Assembly (NCBI RefSeq): GCF_026619415.1
Contig: NZ_JAOVZR010000001.1
Coordinates: forward strand, 3,208,501-3,272,500
Source of the DNA: Hoeflea algicola
GTDB lineage: Bacteria > Pseudomonadota > Alphaproteobacteria > Rhizobiales > Rhizobiaceae
DNA length: 64,000 nt
Direction of reading: 5' to 3'
A model generated the notes under the pieces. The model had not been told where the DNA came from and searched no databases. It was given only the letters and a program-made list of their open reading frames with translations. Positions 45,621-54,363 of this stretch are shown here, one piece after another (positions within the stretch are counted from its first letter, which is position 1; the number at the start of each line of letters is the position of its first letter). The position numbers and the translations under genes were made by a program.

Positions 45621-45968
45621 ATGTCCGTCATCATCTATGGCATCAAGAACTGCGACACCATGAAGAAGGCTCGGGCCTGGCTCGCTGATCATGGTGTCGA
45701 GGCCGCGTTTCATGATTACAAGAAGATGGGTGTTGACCGCACCCATCTGGAGCGCTGGTGCAAGGAAGCTGGCTGGGAAACCGTTCTCAACCGCGCCGGA
45801 ACCACTTTCCGCAAGCTCGATGACGCCGACAAGCAGGATCTCGACACCGACAAGGCGATCGCCCTGATGCTGGCTCAGCCATCAATGATCAAACGGCCGG
45901 TGCTTGAGGCTGATAGCCGGATCATCATCGGTTTCAAGCCTGACCTCTATGAGCAGTTCTTCGCTTAA
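45621..45968 (+). CDS. ArsC family (Spx/YffB-like) reductase
   Basis: 115-residue thioredoxin-fold protein of the ArsC/Spx group. GIKNCDTMKKARAWL places one Cys in the CxxxK/M position typical of YffB, not a full CXXC. FRKLDDADKQDL and PSMIKRPVLE match the family. Characterised YffB-like proteins may be glutathione-dependent thiol reductases; arsenate activity is not implied. ATG 45621, AAAGG site. Followed by ybaK after 11 bp. Confidence 0.88.
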   Translation: MSVIIYGIKNCDTMKKARAWLADHGVEAAFHDYKKMGVDRTHLERWCKEAGWETVLNRAGTTFRKLDDADKQDLDTDKAIALMLAQPSMIKRPVLEADSRIIIGFKPDLYEQFFA

Positions 45969-45979
45969 GGAGGGTTGAA

Positions 45980-46453
45980 ATGGCCAAAACCACCCGCGCC
46001 ACCCAGGCGCTCGCCAAACTCGGCATCGGCTTTACGGTTCACGACTACGCCTATCATGCCGACGCCCACAGCATCGGCTTGCAGGCTGCCGATGCGCTGG
46101 GCGAGGACCCGGCCCGGGTGCTCAAGACGCTGATGGCGGAACTCGACGGCAAGCCGGTCTGCGCCGTGTTGCCGTCGGACCGGGAAGTCAGCATGAAAAA
46201 ACTTGCGGCAGCCCTTGGCGGCAAATCGGCGGCGATGATGAAGCCTGCCGATGCCGAACGCCTTACCGGTTACCATGTCGGCGGCATCAGCCCGTTCGGT
46301 CAGAAAAAACACGTGCCGACCGTGATCGAAGCCGCAGCGCTCGATCAACCCTATGTCTTCATCAATGCCGGCCAGCGCGGGCTGCAGCTCCGGCTCGATC
46401 CCAAGGATGCGCAGGCAGCATTGCAGGCGACCGCCGCGGCCATCGTTGCCTGA
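45980..46453 (+). CDS. ybaK: Cys-tRNA(Pro)/Cys-tRNA(Cys) deacylase YbaK
   Basis: 157-residue editing hydrolase that clears mischarged Cys-tRNA(Pro). Family segments: DYAYHADAHSIGLQAADALGEDPARVLKTLMAE, VLPSDREVSMKKLAAALG (catalytic Lys), and GGISPFGQKKHVPTVIE. Excellent AAGGAGG site before ATG 45980. Co-operonic with the ArsC-like gene. Confidence 0.92.
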   Translation: MAKTTRATQALAKLGIGFTVHDYAYHADAHSIGLQAADALGEDPARVLKTLMAELDGKPVCAVLPSDREVSMKKLAAALGGKSAAMMKPADAERLTGYHVGGISPFGQKKHVPTVIEAAALDQPYVFINAGQRGLQLRLDPKDAQAALQATAAAIVA

Positions 46454-46543
46454 ACCGCTGCGGCAAAAACCCGCTTGGGCCTTCATATTCGCGGCCGGGG
46501 GTATTAAGTCTCGGTCATCCACTCCATTGCAGACAGGCGCCTC

Positions 46544-47797
46544 ATGACCAATCTCTCCGTTTCCGCCGAACCCGTAGATCCCGTCCAGCTTGATAAACTT
46601 GCACAGGTCGCCGTCCACACCGGTCTGCAATTGCAGGTGGGGCAGGATCTGGTGATGACGGCGCCGATCGCCGCCTTGCCGCTGGCGCGGCTGATCACCA
46701 AACACGCCTATGCGGCCGGTGCCGGTCTTGTCACCACATTCTATTCCGACGAGGAGGCGACGCTGGCGCGTTACAGCCATGCGCCCGACGCAAGTTTCGA
46801 CCGGGCGCCGAGCTGGCTCTATGATGGCATGGCCAAGGCCTATGAGAATGGCGCCGCACGGCTTGCCATCGCTGGCGACAACCCGCTGCTACTTGCCAGC
46901 CAGGACCCGGCCCGCGTGTCGCGCGCCAACACCGCCAATTCCATCGCCTACAAACCGGCGCTCGAGCATATCTCCAACTTCGACATCAACTGGAACATCT
47001 GTGCCTATCCGAGCCCGTCCTGGGCCGCGCAGGTGTTCCCCGACCTGCCGATCGACCAGGCCGTGCGCAAGCTGGCAGAGGCGATCTTTGCCGCTTCGCG
47101 GGTCAATCTCGAAGATCCGATCGAAGCCTGGCGCAGCCACAACGCCGTGCTCGCCGAACGCTCGGCCTGGCTCAACGGCCAGCGTTTTTCGGCGCTGCAC
47201 TACAGCGGTCCCGGCACCGATCTCACCATTGGCCTGGCCGATGATCACGAATGGCATGGCGGCGCTTCCGTCGCCAAGAACGGAGTGACCTGCAACCCCA
47301 ACATTCCCACCGAGGAAGTTTTCACCACGCCGCATGCGCACCGGGTCGAAGGCACCGTCTCCAGCACCAAGCCGCTGTCCTACCAGGGTACCTTGATTGA
47401 TGAGATCCAGGTCCGGTTTGAAGCAGGCCGGATTGTCGAGGCCAGCGCCTCCAGGGGCGAAGATGTGTTGCTCAAGGTGCTCGACACCGACGAAGGCTCG
47501 CGCCGCATCGGCGAAGTCGCGCTGGTGCCGCATTCCTCGCCGATTTCGGCCAGCGGCGTGCTGTTCTACAACACCCTGTTTGACGAGAATGCCTCCTGCC
47601 ATATCGCGCTCGGCCAGTGCTATTCCAAGTGCTTTGTCGATGGTGCGTCGCTGACGCCCGAGCAGATTGCCGCCAAGGGTGGCAATTCCAGCCTGATCCA
47701 CATCGACTGGATGATCGGCTCCGACCAGATCGACATCGACGGCATTCGCGCCGATGGCGAGAAGGTGCCGGTGATGCGCAAGGGCGAATGGGCCTGA
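46544..47797 (+). CDS. M29 family aminopeptidase
   Basis: 417-residue metallopeptidase of the thermophilic aminopeptidase (AmpS/PepS, M29) family. Metal-binding elements: the pair of glutamates in the central region (NIPTEEVFTTPHAHRVEG), Tyr/His in LHYSGPGTDLTIGLADDHEWHGG, and the C-terminal GGNSSLIHIDWMIGS. Cytoplasmic peptide turnover. ATG 46544. Converges on xseA, 97 bp apart stop to stop. Confidence 0.92.
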   Translation: MTNLSVSAEPVDPVQLDKLAQVAVHTGLQLQVGQDLVMTAPIAALPLARLITKHAYAAGAGLVTTFYSDEEATLARYSHAPDASFDRAPSWLYDGMAKAYENGAARLAIAGDNPLLLASQDPARVSRANTANSIAYKPALEHISNFDINWNICAYPSPSWAAQVFPDLPIDQAVRKLAEAIFAASRVNLEDPIEAWRSHNAVLAERSAWLNGQRFSALHYSGPGTDLTIGLADDHEWHGGASVAKNGVTCNPNIPTEEVFTTPHAHRVEGTVSSTKPLSYQGTLIDEIQVRFEAGRIVEASASRGEDVLLKVLDTDEGSRRIGEVALVPHSSPISASGVLFYNTLFDENASCHIALGQCYSKCFVDGASLTPEQIAAKGGNSSLIHIDWMIGSDQIDIDGIRADGEKVPVMRKGEWA

Positions 47798-47894
47798 TCA
47801 AGACACCCAGGCATCCGAAGGAAACTGCGTCCTGTGCTTTGTTGCGGGATCGCAGGTTTATGCATCGGCCATTTCAGTCCGGATACGAAACGAT

Positions 47895-49478
47895 CTAGAA
47901 CAAGGACCCTTGGTCGGTCTTGGTTTTGACTGGCTTTGCCCTTGCCGGCTTTGCGGCTTTGGCGGCCGGCCGGTCGGTTCCGCTGACCAGTGCCGAAATC
48001 TCGCCATCGGCAAACTCGATGGCAATCGCCGCGCCTGCTTTTACCTGCGCCGCACGTGACAGCAATTGCCGGTCCTGATCGCGGATCACCGCAAAGCCGC
48101 GCCCGAGCACGCTCTGGTAGGACAGCGACTGCAGCATCCGCGTCTGCGCCGCCAGCCCGCGGCGATGCTGGCTGAGCATCTGCGTGAGTGCTGCATCAAT
48201 GCGACGGGTGAGTTCGGTCAGCCGTTCGCGACCGTGTACCTGCGCTTCGCCGATCCGTCGCGGTACCGCTGAGAGCACCAGCGCGTGCCGGTCCAGCCGG
48301 GTGCGCAGCACCTCCAGGCGTCGGTCCATCGCCCGGTCGCCGCGGCCGCTCTTCTCGCCCACCAGTTGCCGCTTTTCGCGCAATGCCGAAACCAGCGCAA
48401 AGGGCGTCACCCGTGCGGCTTGCCGTTCAAATCCCTGCCGGCGATTGGCGGTGTTGAGTTCGAGCGCACGGCCCAGCGCCTGGCCCGAGCGGTCCAGCCT
48501 TTGCCGGGGCAGCGCCAGCACGCTGTCGAGCGTCGGCAATGCCCGCGCCAGCCCGCGCAGTGCCTCGCGACGCCGGTCGAGCATCCGCGATTGCGCGGAT
48601 TTGAGCCTTGCTGCGAGTGCGGCCAGTTGTGCCTCGAGATCGGCTTTCACCGGAACCGCCATCTCTGCTGCCCCGGTTGGTGTCGGTGCGCGGCGGTCGC
48701 TGGCGTGGTCGATCAGGGTCCAGTCGGTTTCGTGTCCGACCGCCGATATCAGCGGGATCCCCGATGCGGCTGCCGCGCGCACCACCGCCTCGTCGTTGAA
48801 GCCCCACAGATCTTCGAGGCTGCCGCCACCACGGGCGACGATGATCAGGTCCGGCCGCTTGATTGGTCCATTCGGGTCGAGTGCATTGAAACCGTTGATT
48901 GCCCGCGCCACCTCGTCGCCCGAGGTGTCGCCCTGCACCCGCACCGGCCAGACAATGACGTGTACTGGAAAACGGTCCTCGATCCGGTGCAGGATATCGC
49001 GGATCACCGCCCCGGTGGGCGAGGTGACAACGCCGATCACCCTCGGCATGAACGGTAGCAGCTGCTTGCGTGCGTCCTCGAACAGACCCTCGGCGGCAAG
49101 CTTGCGCCGCCGCTCCTCGATCAGCGCCATCAGCGCGCCGGCGCCGGCCGGTTCGATCGAGTCGATCACGATCTGGTATTTGGACGAGCCGGCATAGGTG
49201 GTGATCTTGCCGGTGGCGATCACCTCCAGCCCCTCTTCGGGGCGGTGCTTGAGCTTGGAAAACGTGCCCTTCCAGATCACCGCCTCGATGCGGGCGCGAT
49301 CATCCTTCAGTGAAAAATAGGCGTGACCGGAGGAATGCGGGCCGCGATACCCGGAAATCTCGCCGCGCACACGCACATGGCCGAACGCGTCTTCGACGGT
49401 GCGGCGGATCGACCCCGACAGTTCACTGACCGTAAATTCGGCGGCATTTGTGGGCGAATCATCAAGAAGCGAAGCCAT
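47895..49478 (-). CDS. xseA: Exodeoxyribonuclease VII large subunit
   Basis: Single-strand exonuclease subunit, 527 residues from ATG 49478; the frame also opens with a TTG two codons earlier. N-terminal OB-fold ([32 protein letters not shown]), then the catalytic domain with [23 protein letters not shown] and the [28 protein letters not shown] block, and a long coiled-coil C-terminal region. Low-complexity Ala/Lys tail. The small subunit gene xseB is not nearby. Monocistronic. Confidence 0.95.
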   Translation of the reverse strand: MASLLDDSPTNAAEFTVSELSGSIRRTVEDAFGHVRVRGEISGYRGPHSSGHAYFSLKDDRARIEAVIWKGTFSKLKHRPEEGLEVIATGKITTYAGSSKYQIVIDSIEPAGAGALMALIEERRRKLAAEGLFEDARKQLLPFMPRVIGVVTSPTGAVIRDILHRIEDRFPVHVIVWPVRVQGDTSGDEVARAINGFNALDPNGPIKRPDLIIVARGGGSLEDLWGFNDEAVVRAAAASGIPLISAVGHETDWTLIDHASDRRAPTPTGAAEMAVPVKADLEAQLAALAARLKSAQSRMLDRRREALRGLARALPTLDSVLALPRQRLDRSGQALGRALELNTANRRQGFERQAARVTPFALVSALREKRQLVGEKSGRGDRAMDRRLEVLRTRLDRHALVLSAVPRRIGEAQVHGRERLTELTRRIDAALTQMLSQHRRGLAAQTRMLQSLSYQSVLGRGFAVIRDQDRQLLSRAAQVKAGAAIAIEFADGEISALVSGTDRPAAKAAKPARAKPVKTKTDQGSLF

Positions 49479-49655
49479 GGCCAATTCGGCACGTCCACGC
49501 GCCCGGCGTCAAGCTGGGTGGCAGGTTCTGCTGAAAGAAGATCGCGCAGGTGGCGCTGATTCGCACCGCTGGTCCATCTGCACTGCACCCTGATTGTGGC
49601 TACCCATAAATATACCGGGACTTAACCGCGCTCTGATATGGGGTGTTAAAGGGGT

Positions 49656-50039
49656 ATGATCGAGGCCGAAGTGAGCAAGGACGGACACTATCTCACACGC
49701 GTGGGGGGCACCGAGCGCCGCGCCCATCACCGGCGTGCGACCAACGTGCCGGGCAAGGTGTATTACCTGCGCCGCGGTGTGCGGGGCTACACGTCGCAGC
49801 CGTGCAAAATGCTCGATCTGTCCGAAAGCGGCTGCCTGGTCTCCGTCGGGTTGAGCGATCAGGTGCCGGAACACCTTTACCTGGTGCTTGACGGGTTGCC
49901 CGCGAAAATTTCCTGCGCCGTTATTGCCCGGTCGGAATCCAGATTGCACATCAAGTTCAGTGCCGAGATGACAACCGAAGTCGTCGACCGGATTGCCCGC
50001 GCCAAATTCTCCCCAAGAAAAACCACCAGCGATTCCTGA
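49656..50039 (+). CDS. PilZ domain protein
   Basis: 127-residue single-domain protein. The c-di-GMP-binding arginine motif is plausible in ERRAHHRRATN and the second motif DLSESG (DxSxxG) is intact, followed by the beta-barrel (VSVGLSDQVPEHLYLVLDG). Predicted c-di-GMP effector or degenerate PilZ scaffold. ATG 49656; an upstream in-frame start is possible at 49643 in another reading, which was rejected. Flanked by divergent xseA. Confidence 0.8.
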   Translation: MIEAEVSKDGHYLTRVGGTERRAHHRRATNVPGKVYYLRRGVRGYTSQPCKMLDLSESGCLVSVGLSDQVPEHLYLVLDGLPAKISCAVIARSESRLHIKFSAEMTTEVVDRIARAKFSPRKTTSDS

Positions 50040-50122
50040 GTTTGTCATCGTGCTTGTCAGCACCGTTGCACCGGCGATAAATCCCGGTGCAGGATGCGCC
50101 GGAAATCGCGAGGTGGATCAAC

Positions 50123-51730
50123 ATGAAGCATGCAGTTGTGATCGGCGGCGGCCATAACGGGCTGGTATGTGCGTGGTATCTGGCTGAAGCTGGCCACAAG
50201 GTAACCGTTCTGGAAAAACGTGAAATTGTCGGTGGCGCGGCGATCACCGAGGAGTTTCATCCCGGTTTTCGCAATTCGGTGGCTTCCTACACCGTCTCGC
50301 TGCTCAATCCCAAGGTGATCAACGATCTCGAGCTCGGCCGTCACGGGCTTGAGATTGTCGAGCGGCGCATGAACAATTTCTTTCCGCTGGATGATGGCAG
50401 CGCACTCGAAGCCGGGCCCGGCCTGACCAAGGCGTCCGTTGCGCAGTTTTCACCCCGCGACGCCGAGGCGCTTGATGGCTTTGATGCGATGCTCGCCGCT
50501 GCCGCCAATGTGTTGCGGGATCTGTTGCTGCGCACGCCACCCAATGTCACCAAGGGCAACTGGATTTCAGCGGTTCCCGAACTTCTCAAGGCTGCATCGC
50601 TGGGCCGCCAGTTTGCCGAGTTATCGCTGGAAGCACGCCGCGATGTGCTGGATCTCTTTACCTGTTCCGCTTCCGAAATCCTTGACCGCTGGTTCGAGAG
50701 CGATCCGGTCAAGGCGCTGTTCGGTTTTGATGGCATCGTCGGCAACTGGACCAGCCCGGAAGCGCCCGGCACCGCCTATGTGCTGCTGCACCATCATTTT
50801 GGCGAGGTTAACGGCAAGCGCGGCATCTGGGGCCACGCCATCGGGGGCATGGGCGCCATCACTCAGGCGATGCAGAAGGCTTGCGAGGAAAAGGGCGTGA
50901 CCATCCGCACCAGCGCACCGGTTGCCCGCATAGATACCCGCGACGGCCGCGTCAGCGCGGTTGTCACCGAGGATGGCACGCGTATCGAAGCAGATCTTGT
51001 GGCCTCCAACATTCACCCGCAATTGCTGGTCGGCACGCTGCTTGCGGATGCGCCGCTGCCTGGCGATTTTCGCCGCCGCATCGGTTACTGGCAAAGTGGC
51101 TCGGGCACGTTCCGGATGAATCTGGCGCTCGACAGACTGCCCGAGTTCACGGCGCGACCTGAACCCGGCGACCACCTGACTTCGGGCATCGTCATCGCCC
51201 CTTCGCTCGACTACATGGACCGTGCCTATCGCGATTCGCGCGATCATGGCTGGTCGCGCCAGCCAATTATCGAGATGCTGATTCCCTCGACACTGGACCC
51301 GATGCTGGCGCCCGAGGGCAAGCATGTCGCCAGCCTGTTTTGCCAGCATGTGGCACCGAAACTGCCTGACGATTTTCCCGGCGGCTCTTCCTGGGATGAT
51401 CACCGCGAGGCCGTCGCTGATCTGATGATCGCCACAATCGACCGCCATGCCCCCGGCTTTGCCCAAAGCGTGCTCGGCCGACAGGTGCTCTCACCGCTGG
51501 ATCTGGAGCGCAAGCTGTCGCTTGTTGGCGGCGATATCTTCCATGGCGAGCTCAGCCTCAACCAGCTGTTTTCGGCGCGGCCGGTGCTCGGCCACGGCGC
51601 CTACCGTGCGCCGCTACCGGGGCTTTACATGTGCGGCTCGTCAACCCATCCGGGTGGCGGGGTCACCGGCATTCCCGGGCACAATGCGGCGCGGGAAATA
51701 CTCAACGACATCCGCGCCCGCCGGGTGTAA
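50123..51730 (+). CDS. FAD-dependent oxidoreductase (phytoene desaturase/PYROXD2-like)
   Basis: 535-residue flavoprotein. N-terminal dinucleotide-binding loop VVIGGGHNGLVCAWYLAEAG followed by VLEKREIVGGAA, and a C-terminal FAD segment GLYMCGSSTHPGGGVTGIPGHNAA, typical of the CrtI/PYROXD2-like amine oxidase superfamily. No carotenoid genes are nearby, so a phytoene role is unlikely. ATG 50123 follows GAGGTGG; the longer frame to 50087 lacks support. Downstream deacylase and TAXI importer suggest a shared catabolic setting. Confidence 0.87.
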   Translation: MKHAVVIGGGHNGLVCAWYLAEAGHKVTVLEKREIVGGAAITEEFHPGFRNSVASYTVSLLNPKVINDLELGRHGLEIVERRMNNFFPLDDGSALEAGPGLTKASVAQFSPRDAEALDGFDAMLAAAANVLRDLLLRTPPNVTKGNWISAVPELLKAASLGRQFAELSLEARRDVLDLFTCSASEILDRWFESDPVKALFGFDGIVGNWTSPEAPGTAYVLLHHHFGEVNGKRGIWGHAIGGMGAITQAMQKACEEKGVTIRTSAPVARIDTRDGRVSAVVTEDGTRIEADLVASNIHPQLLVGTLLADAPLPGDFRRRIGYWQSGSGTFRMNLALDRLPEFTARPEPGDHLTSGIVIAPSLDYMDRAYRDSRDHGWSRQPIIEMLIPSTLDPMLAPEGKHVASLFCQHVAPKLPDDFPGGSSWDDHREAVADLMIATIDRHAPGFAQSVLGRQVLSPLDLERKLSLVGGDIFHGELSLNQLFSARPVLGHGAYRAPLPGLYMCGSSTHPGGGVTGIPGHNAAREILNDIRARRV

Positions 51731-51809
51731 TCGTCGCTGCAAGATGGGCGCGTTCGCAATCGCGCCGGCTAATTTCCCCCTTTGGCCTGCATGTTCAAGG
51801 TGAGAGACA

Positions 51810-52874
51810 ATGAAAACAGAAATCGAAACCATTGCCGGCGAAACACCCGGTGTCGCCTATCAGCTGACCGTCCACCGGCTCACCGGCTCAGATGCCGGCG
51901 CTCCCCGGACCTATATCCAGGCCGGGCTCCATGCCGATGAACGCCCCGGCGTGGCGGCGCTGCACTATCTCATCCCGATGCTCGAGCAGGCCGAGGCCGA
52001 AGGCCGCCTGCTCGGCTCGATCACGCTGGTGCCGCATGCCAACCCGATCGGCGCGGCGCAGCATCTGTTTGGCGATCACATGGGCCGTTTTTCGATGGGT
52101 ACGCGGGTCAATTTCAACCGTGATTTCCCCGTGCCCGGCAAGGATGGGGTCCGGGCTCTCGATACAGCGACTGCCCCGGTGTTTGCCGAGCGCCGGCTCA
52201 AGAGCCGCCTGCTGGAACTCGCCGACGATTGCCCGATCGTGCTCGACCTGCATTGCGATGATGAAAGCGTGCAATATCTCTATGTTCCCGAACCGCTGTG
52301 GCCGGAGATGGCCGATCTTGCCGCATGTCTCGATGCCGAGGCCGCGCTGTTGTGGGATTCGGGGTCGGATTGCGCTTTCGAGGAAGCGGTATTTGAGCAG
52401 ATGACAGCACGCGCCCGCGAAAGCGGCGGCAATCTATCGGGCCATTGCGTCACCACGGTCGAACTGCGGGGCCAGAATGATGTCGACGCCGGCCTGGCCC
52501 GAAAGGATGCTGAAGGGCTCTACCGCTTCTTGCAGGGGCGCGGCGTTGTCGCCGCCGATGATTCGGCCACCCCTGATCTGCGCGCGGATTTTGTCGCCAG
52601 GCAAATTCGCCATGTCGAGATGGTGGAAGCGCCGGCAGGCGGTACCATCCTGTTTCACGTGGCCCCCGGCGAGCGGGTTCAAGCCGGGCAGATGGTCGCC
52701 GAAATCATCGTTGACCCGGGTTGCAGCGGCGGCGCGGTGGCGGTCACGGCACCGCAGGCAGGCTATGTCCTGACCCGGCGCATCCGCCGTTTCGTTCGCA
52801 TGGGTGACAATCTTCTCAAGATCATCGGCGACAATCAGGCGGTAGCGTCGCGCACAGGTGCGCTCGAAGACTGA
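51810..52874 (+). CDS. Succinylglutamate desuccinylase/aspartoacylase family protein
   Basis: 354-residue zinc hydrolase. Metal-binding H-x-x-E is in AGLHADERPG, the second His in LDLHCDDES, and active-site Arg/Asn in GTRVNFNRDFP. The C-terminal 90 residues form a biotinyl-like beta domain (PAGGTILFHVAPGERVQAGQMVAEI). Cleaves N-acyl amino acids in characterised relatives (aspartoacylase, DoeB). ATG 51810. Starts 79 bp after the FAD enzyme, same strand. Confidence 0.88.
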   Translation: MKTEIETIAGETPGVAYQLTVHRLTGSDAGAPRTYIQAGLHADERPGVAALHYLIPMLEQAEAEGRLLGSITLVPHANPIGAAQHLFGDHMGRFSMGTRVNFNRDFPVPGKDGVRALDTATAPVFAERRLKSRLLELADDCPIVLDLHCDDESVQYLYVPEPLWPEMADLAACLDAEAALLWDSGSDCAFEEAVFEQMTARARESGGNLSGHCVTTVELRGQNDVDAGLARKDAEGLYRFLQGRGVVAADDSATPDLRADFVARQIRHVEMVEAPAGGTILFHVAPGERVQAGQMVAEIIVDPGCSGGAVAVTAPQAGYVLTRRIRRFVRMGDNLLKIIGDNQAVASRTGALED

Positions 52875-52917
52875 GGTCTGTGAACAACTCCGCCGTCAAG
52901 GGCAGAACAAGCAAAAA

Positions 52918-52945
52918 CCGGCTTTGACTTTCTCGTTCAAACCGG
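52918..52945 (-). other. Inverted repeat with T tract only on the minus strand
   Basis: CCGG-C-TTTGA (52918-52927) pairs with TCAAA-CCGG (52937-52945). The A run at 52913-52917 becomes TTTTT on the minus strand, so it resembles a minus-strand terminator, but no minus-strand gene ends here. It may simply close the plus-strand message weakly. Confidence 0.35.
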
Positions 52946-53147
52946 CATAGGTGTGCGCTGGCTTTCTGCAACTGGACCCGTTCCAGGCAGAATGAGTTCA
53001 CGAATGCATGCCGTGTTCAAATGGATTATTTTGAGCGATTACGTGCATGCGTTGATTCAAACATTCAGCGTTCGTTGCGTATTCAGTTGAATGCACGGCG
53101 CTGTAGGAAGGCCGCAGCAAGGCGGCCGCCAAAGCAGGGAGAGACTT

Positions 53148-54170
53148 ATGCGAGTTCTAGCTTCAGTGGTGTCGCGCGCAGCGACCGCAGCGCTGTTTGC
53201 CGCGACCTTGGTGGTCGGGGCAGCCGGTGTTCAGGCCCAGGAAATGAATTTCTTCACGATCGGCACCGGCGGTACCGGCGGTACCTATTTCCCGCTTGGT
53301 GGCGCCATCGCCAACTCGATTTCCAACCCGCCCGGTTCACGCGGCTGCGATGAAGGCGGTTCCTGTGGAGTTCCCGGCCTGGTCGCGGTGGCACAGTCCT
53401 CGCGCGGCTCGGTGGCCAATGTCAACGGCATCAAGTCGGGCATCATCAGCTCCGGCTTTTCCCAGTCCGATGTTGCGTTCTGGGCCTATTCCGGCACCGG
53501 CACTTTCGAAGGCCAGGAGCCGATGGAGGACCTGCGCGCCATTGCAGCGCTTTATCCCGAGCATATTCACCTGGTCGCCTCCAAGGCATCGGGCATCACG
53601 TCCGTGGCTGATCTCAAAGGCAAGCGTGTCTCGCTCGATGAGCCTGGTTCGGGCACCTATGTCGATGCGCAGCTGATTCTCGAAGCCTTCGGCCTGAGAG
53701 AAGCCGACATCACGGTCGAAAACCTCAAGCCGGGCCCGGCCTCCGACGCCATCCGCAACGGCCAGCTTGATGCGCTGTTCTTCGTTGGTGGCTATCCGGC
53801 AGGCACGCTTGTCGAACTCGCCTCCAGCGCCGATGTGACGTTGGTTCCGATTTCCGGCCCGGAAGTGGATTCGATGCTGGAAACCTACTCGTTCTTCTCC
53901 AAGGACCCGATTCCGGATGGCGTCTATCAGGGCGTTGCCGGAGCAGACACGGTTGCCGTGGGCGCCCAGTGGCTAACCAGCGCCACACAGAAGGATGAGC
54001 TGATCTACGAGATCACCAAGGCATTGTGGAACGACAGCACCCGCAAGCTGCTCGATGTCGGCCACGCCAAGGGCAAGTCGGTCAATCTCGAAACCGCGCT
54101 CGAAGGTATCGGCATCCCGCTGCACGCCGGCGCCGAAAAGTTCTACCGTGAAGCCGGCCTGATCAAATAG
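53148..54170 (+). CDS. TAXI family TRAP transporter solute-binding subunit
   Basis: 340-residue periplasmic binding protein of the TRAP-associated extracytoplasmic immunogenic (TAXI) family. Signal peptide MRVLASVVSRAATAALFAA ending GVQAQ. Hallmarks: FFTIGTGGTGGTYFPLGGAIANSIS and the SLDEPGSGTYVDAQLILEAFGL block. Imports carboxylates or unknown solutes with the fused permease downstream, using sodium or proton gradients. ATG 53148 follows AGGGAGAG; the frame opened earlier at 53091. Confidence 0.93.
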   Translation: MRVLASVVSRAATAALFAATLVVGAAGVQAQEMNFFTIGTGGTGGTYFPLGGAIANSISNPPGSRGCDEGGSCGVPGLVAVAQSSRGSVANVNGIKSGIISSGFSQSDVAFWAYSGTGTFEGQEPMEDLRAIAALYPEHIHLVASKASGITSVADLKGKRVSLDEPGSGTYVDAQLILEAFGLREADITVENLKPGPASDAIRNGQLDALFFVGGYPAGTLVELASSADVTLVPISGPEVDSMLETYSFFSKDPIPDGVYQGVAGADTVAVGAQWLTSATQKDELIYEITKALWNDSTRKLLDVGHAKGKSVNLETALEGIGIPLHAGAEKFYREAGLIK

Positions 54171-54195
54171 CGGCGAGCGGCCACCACTGAACAAG

Positions 54196-54219
54196 GGCCG
54201 TCCGGGTAACCGGGCGGCC
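54196..54219 (+). repeat. Strong GC stem-loop between TAXI genes
   Basis: GGCCGTCCGG (54196-54205) with CCGGGCGGCC (54210-54219), loop GTAA, one U-G wobble. No T tract. Fits the stabilising hairpin often left after a binding-protein gene to raise its message over the permease. Confidence 0.55.
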
Positions 54220-54363
54220 ACATTTGTCTAGAGCGCTGCATGGGCAGACTGAGCCATGCCGGTTGAGCCTTAGGGCTCCCGCCCAGCCGACGCCCGCTCT
54301 GGCAGCGAAAATGCAGAATTCAATCAATCCGACCGTAAAACGTGCCAGAGCCGGGAACACTCC

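Noticed and set aside
53001..53090. AT-rich stretch with repeated TTCAAA and ATGCATGC strings before the TAXI gene
   Set aside because: No consistent spacing or symmetry that would justify an operator call.
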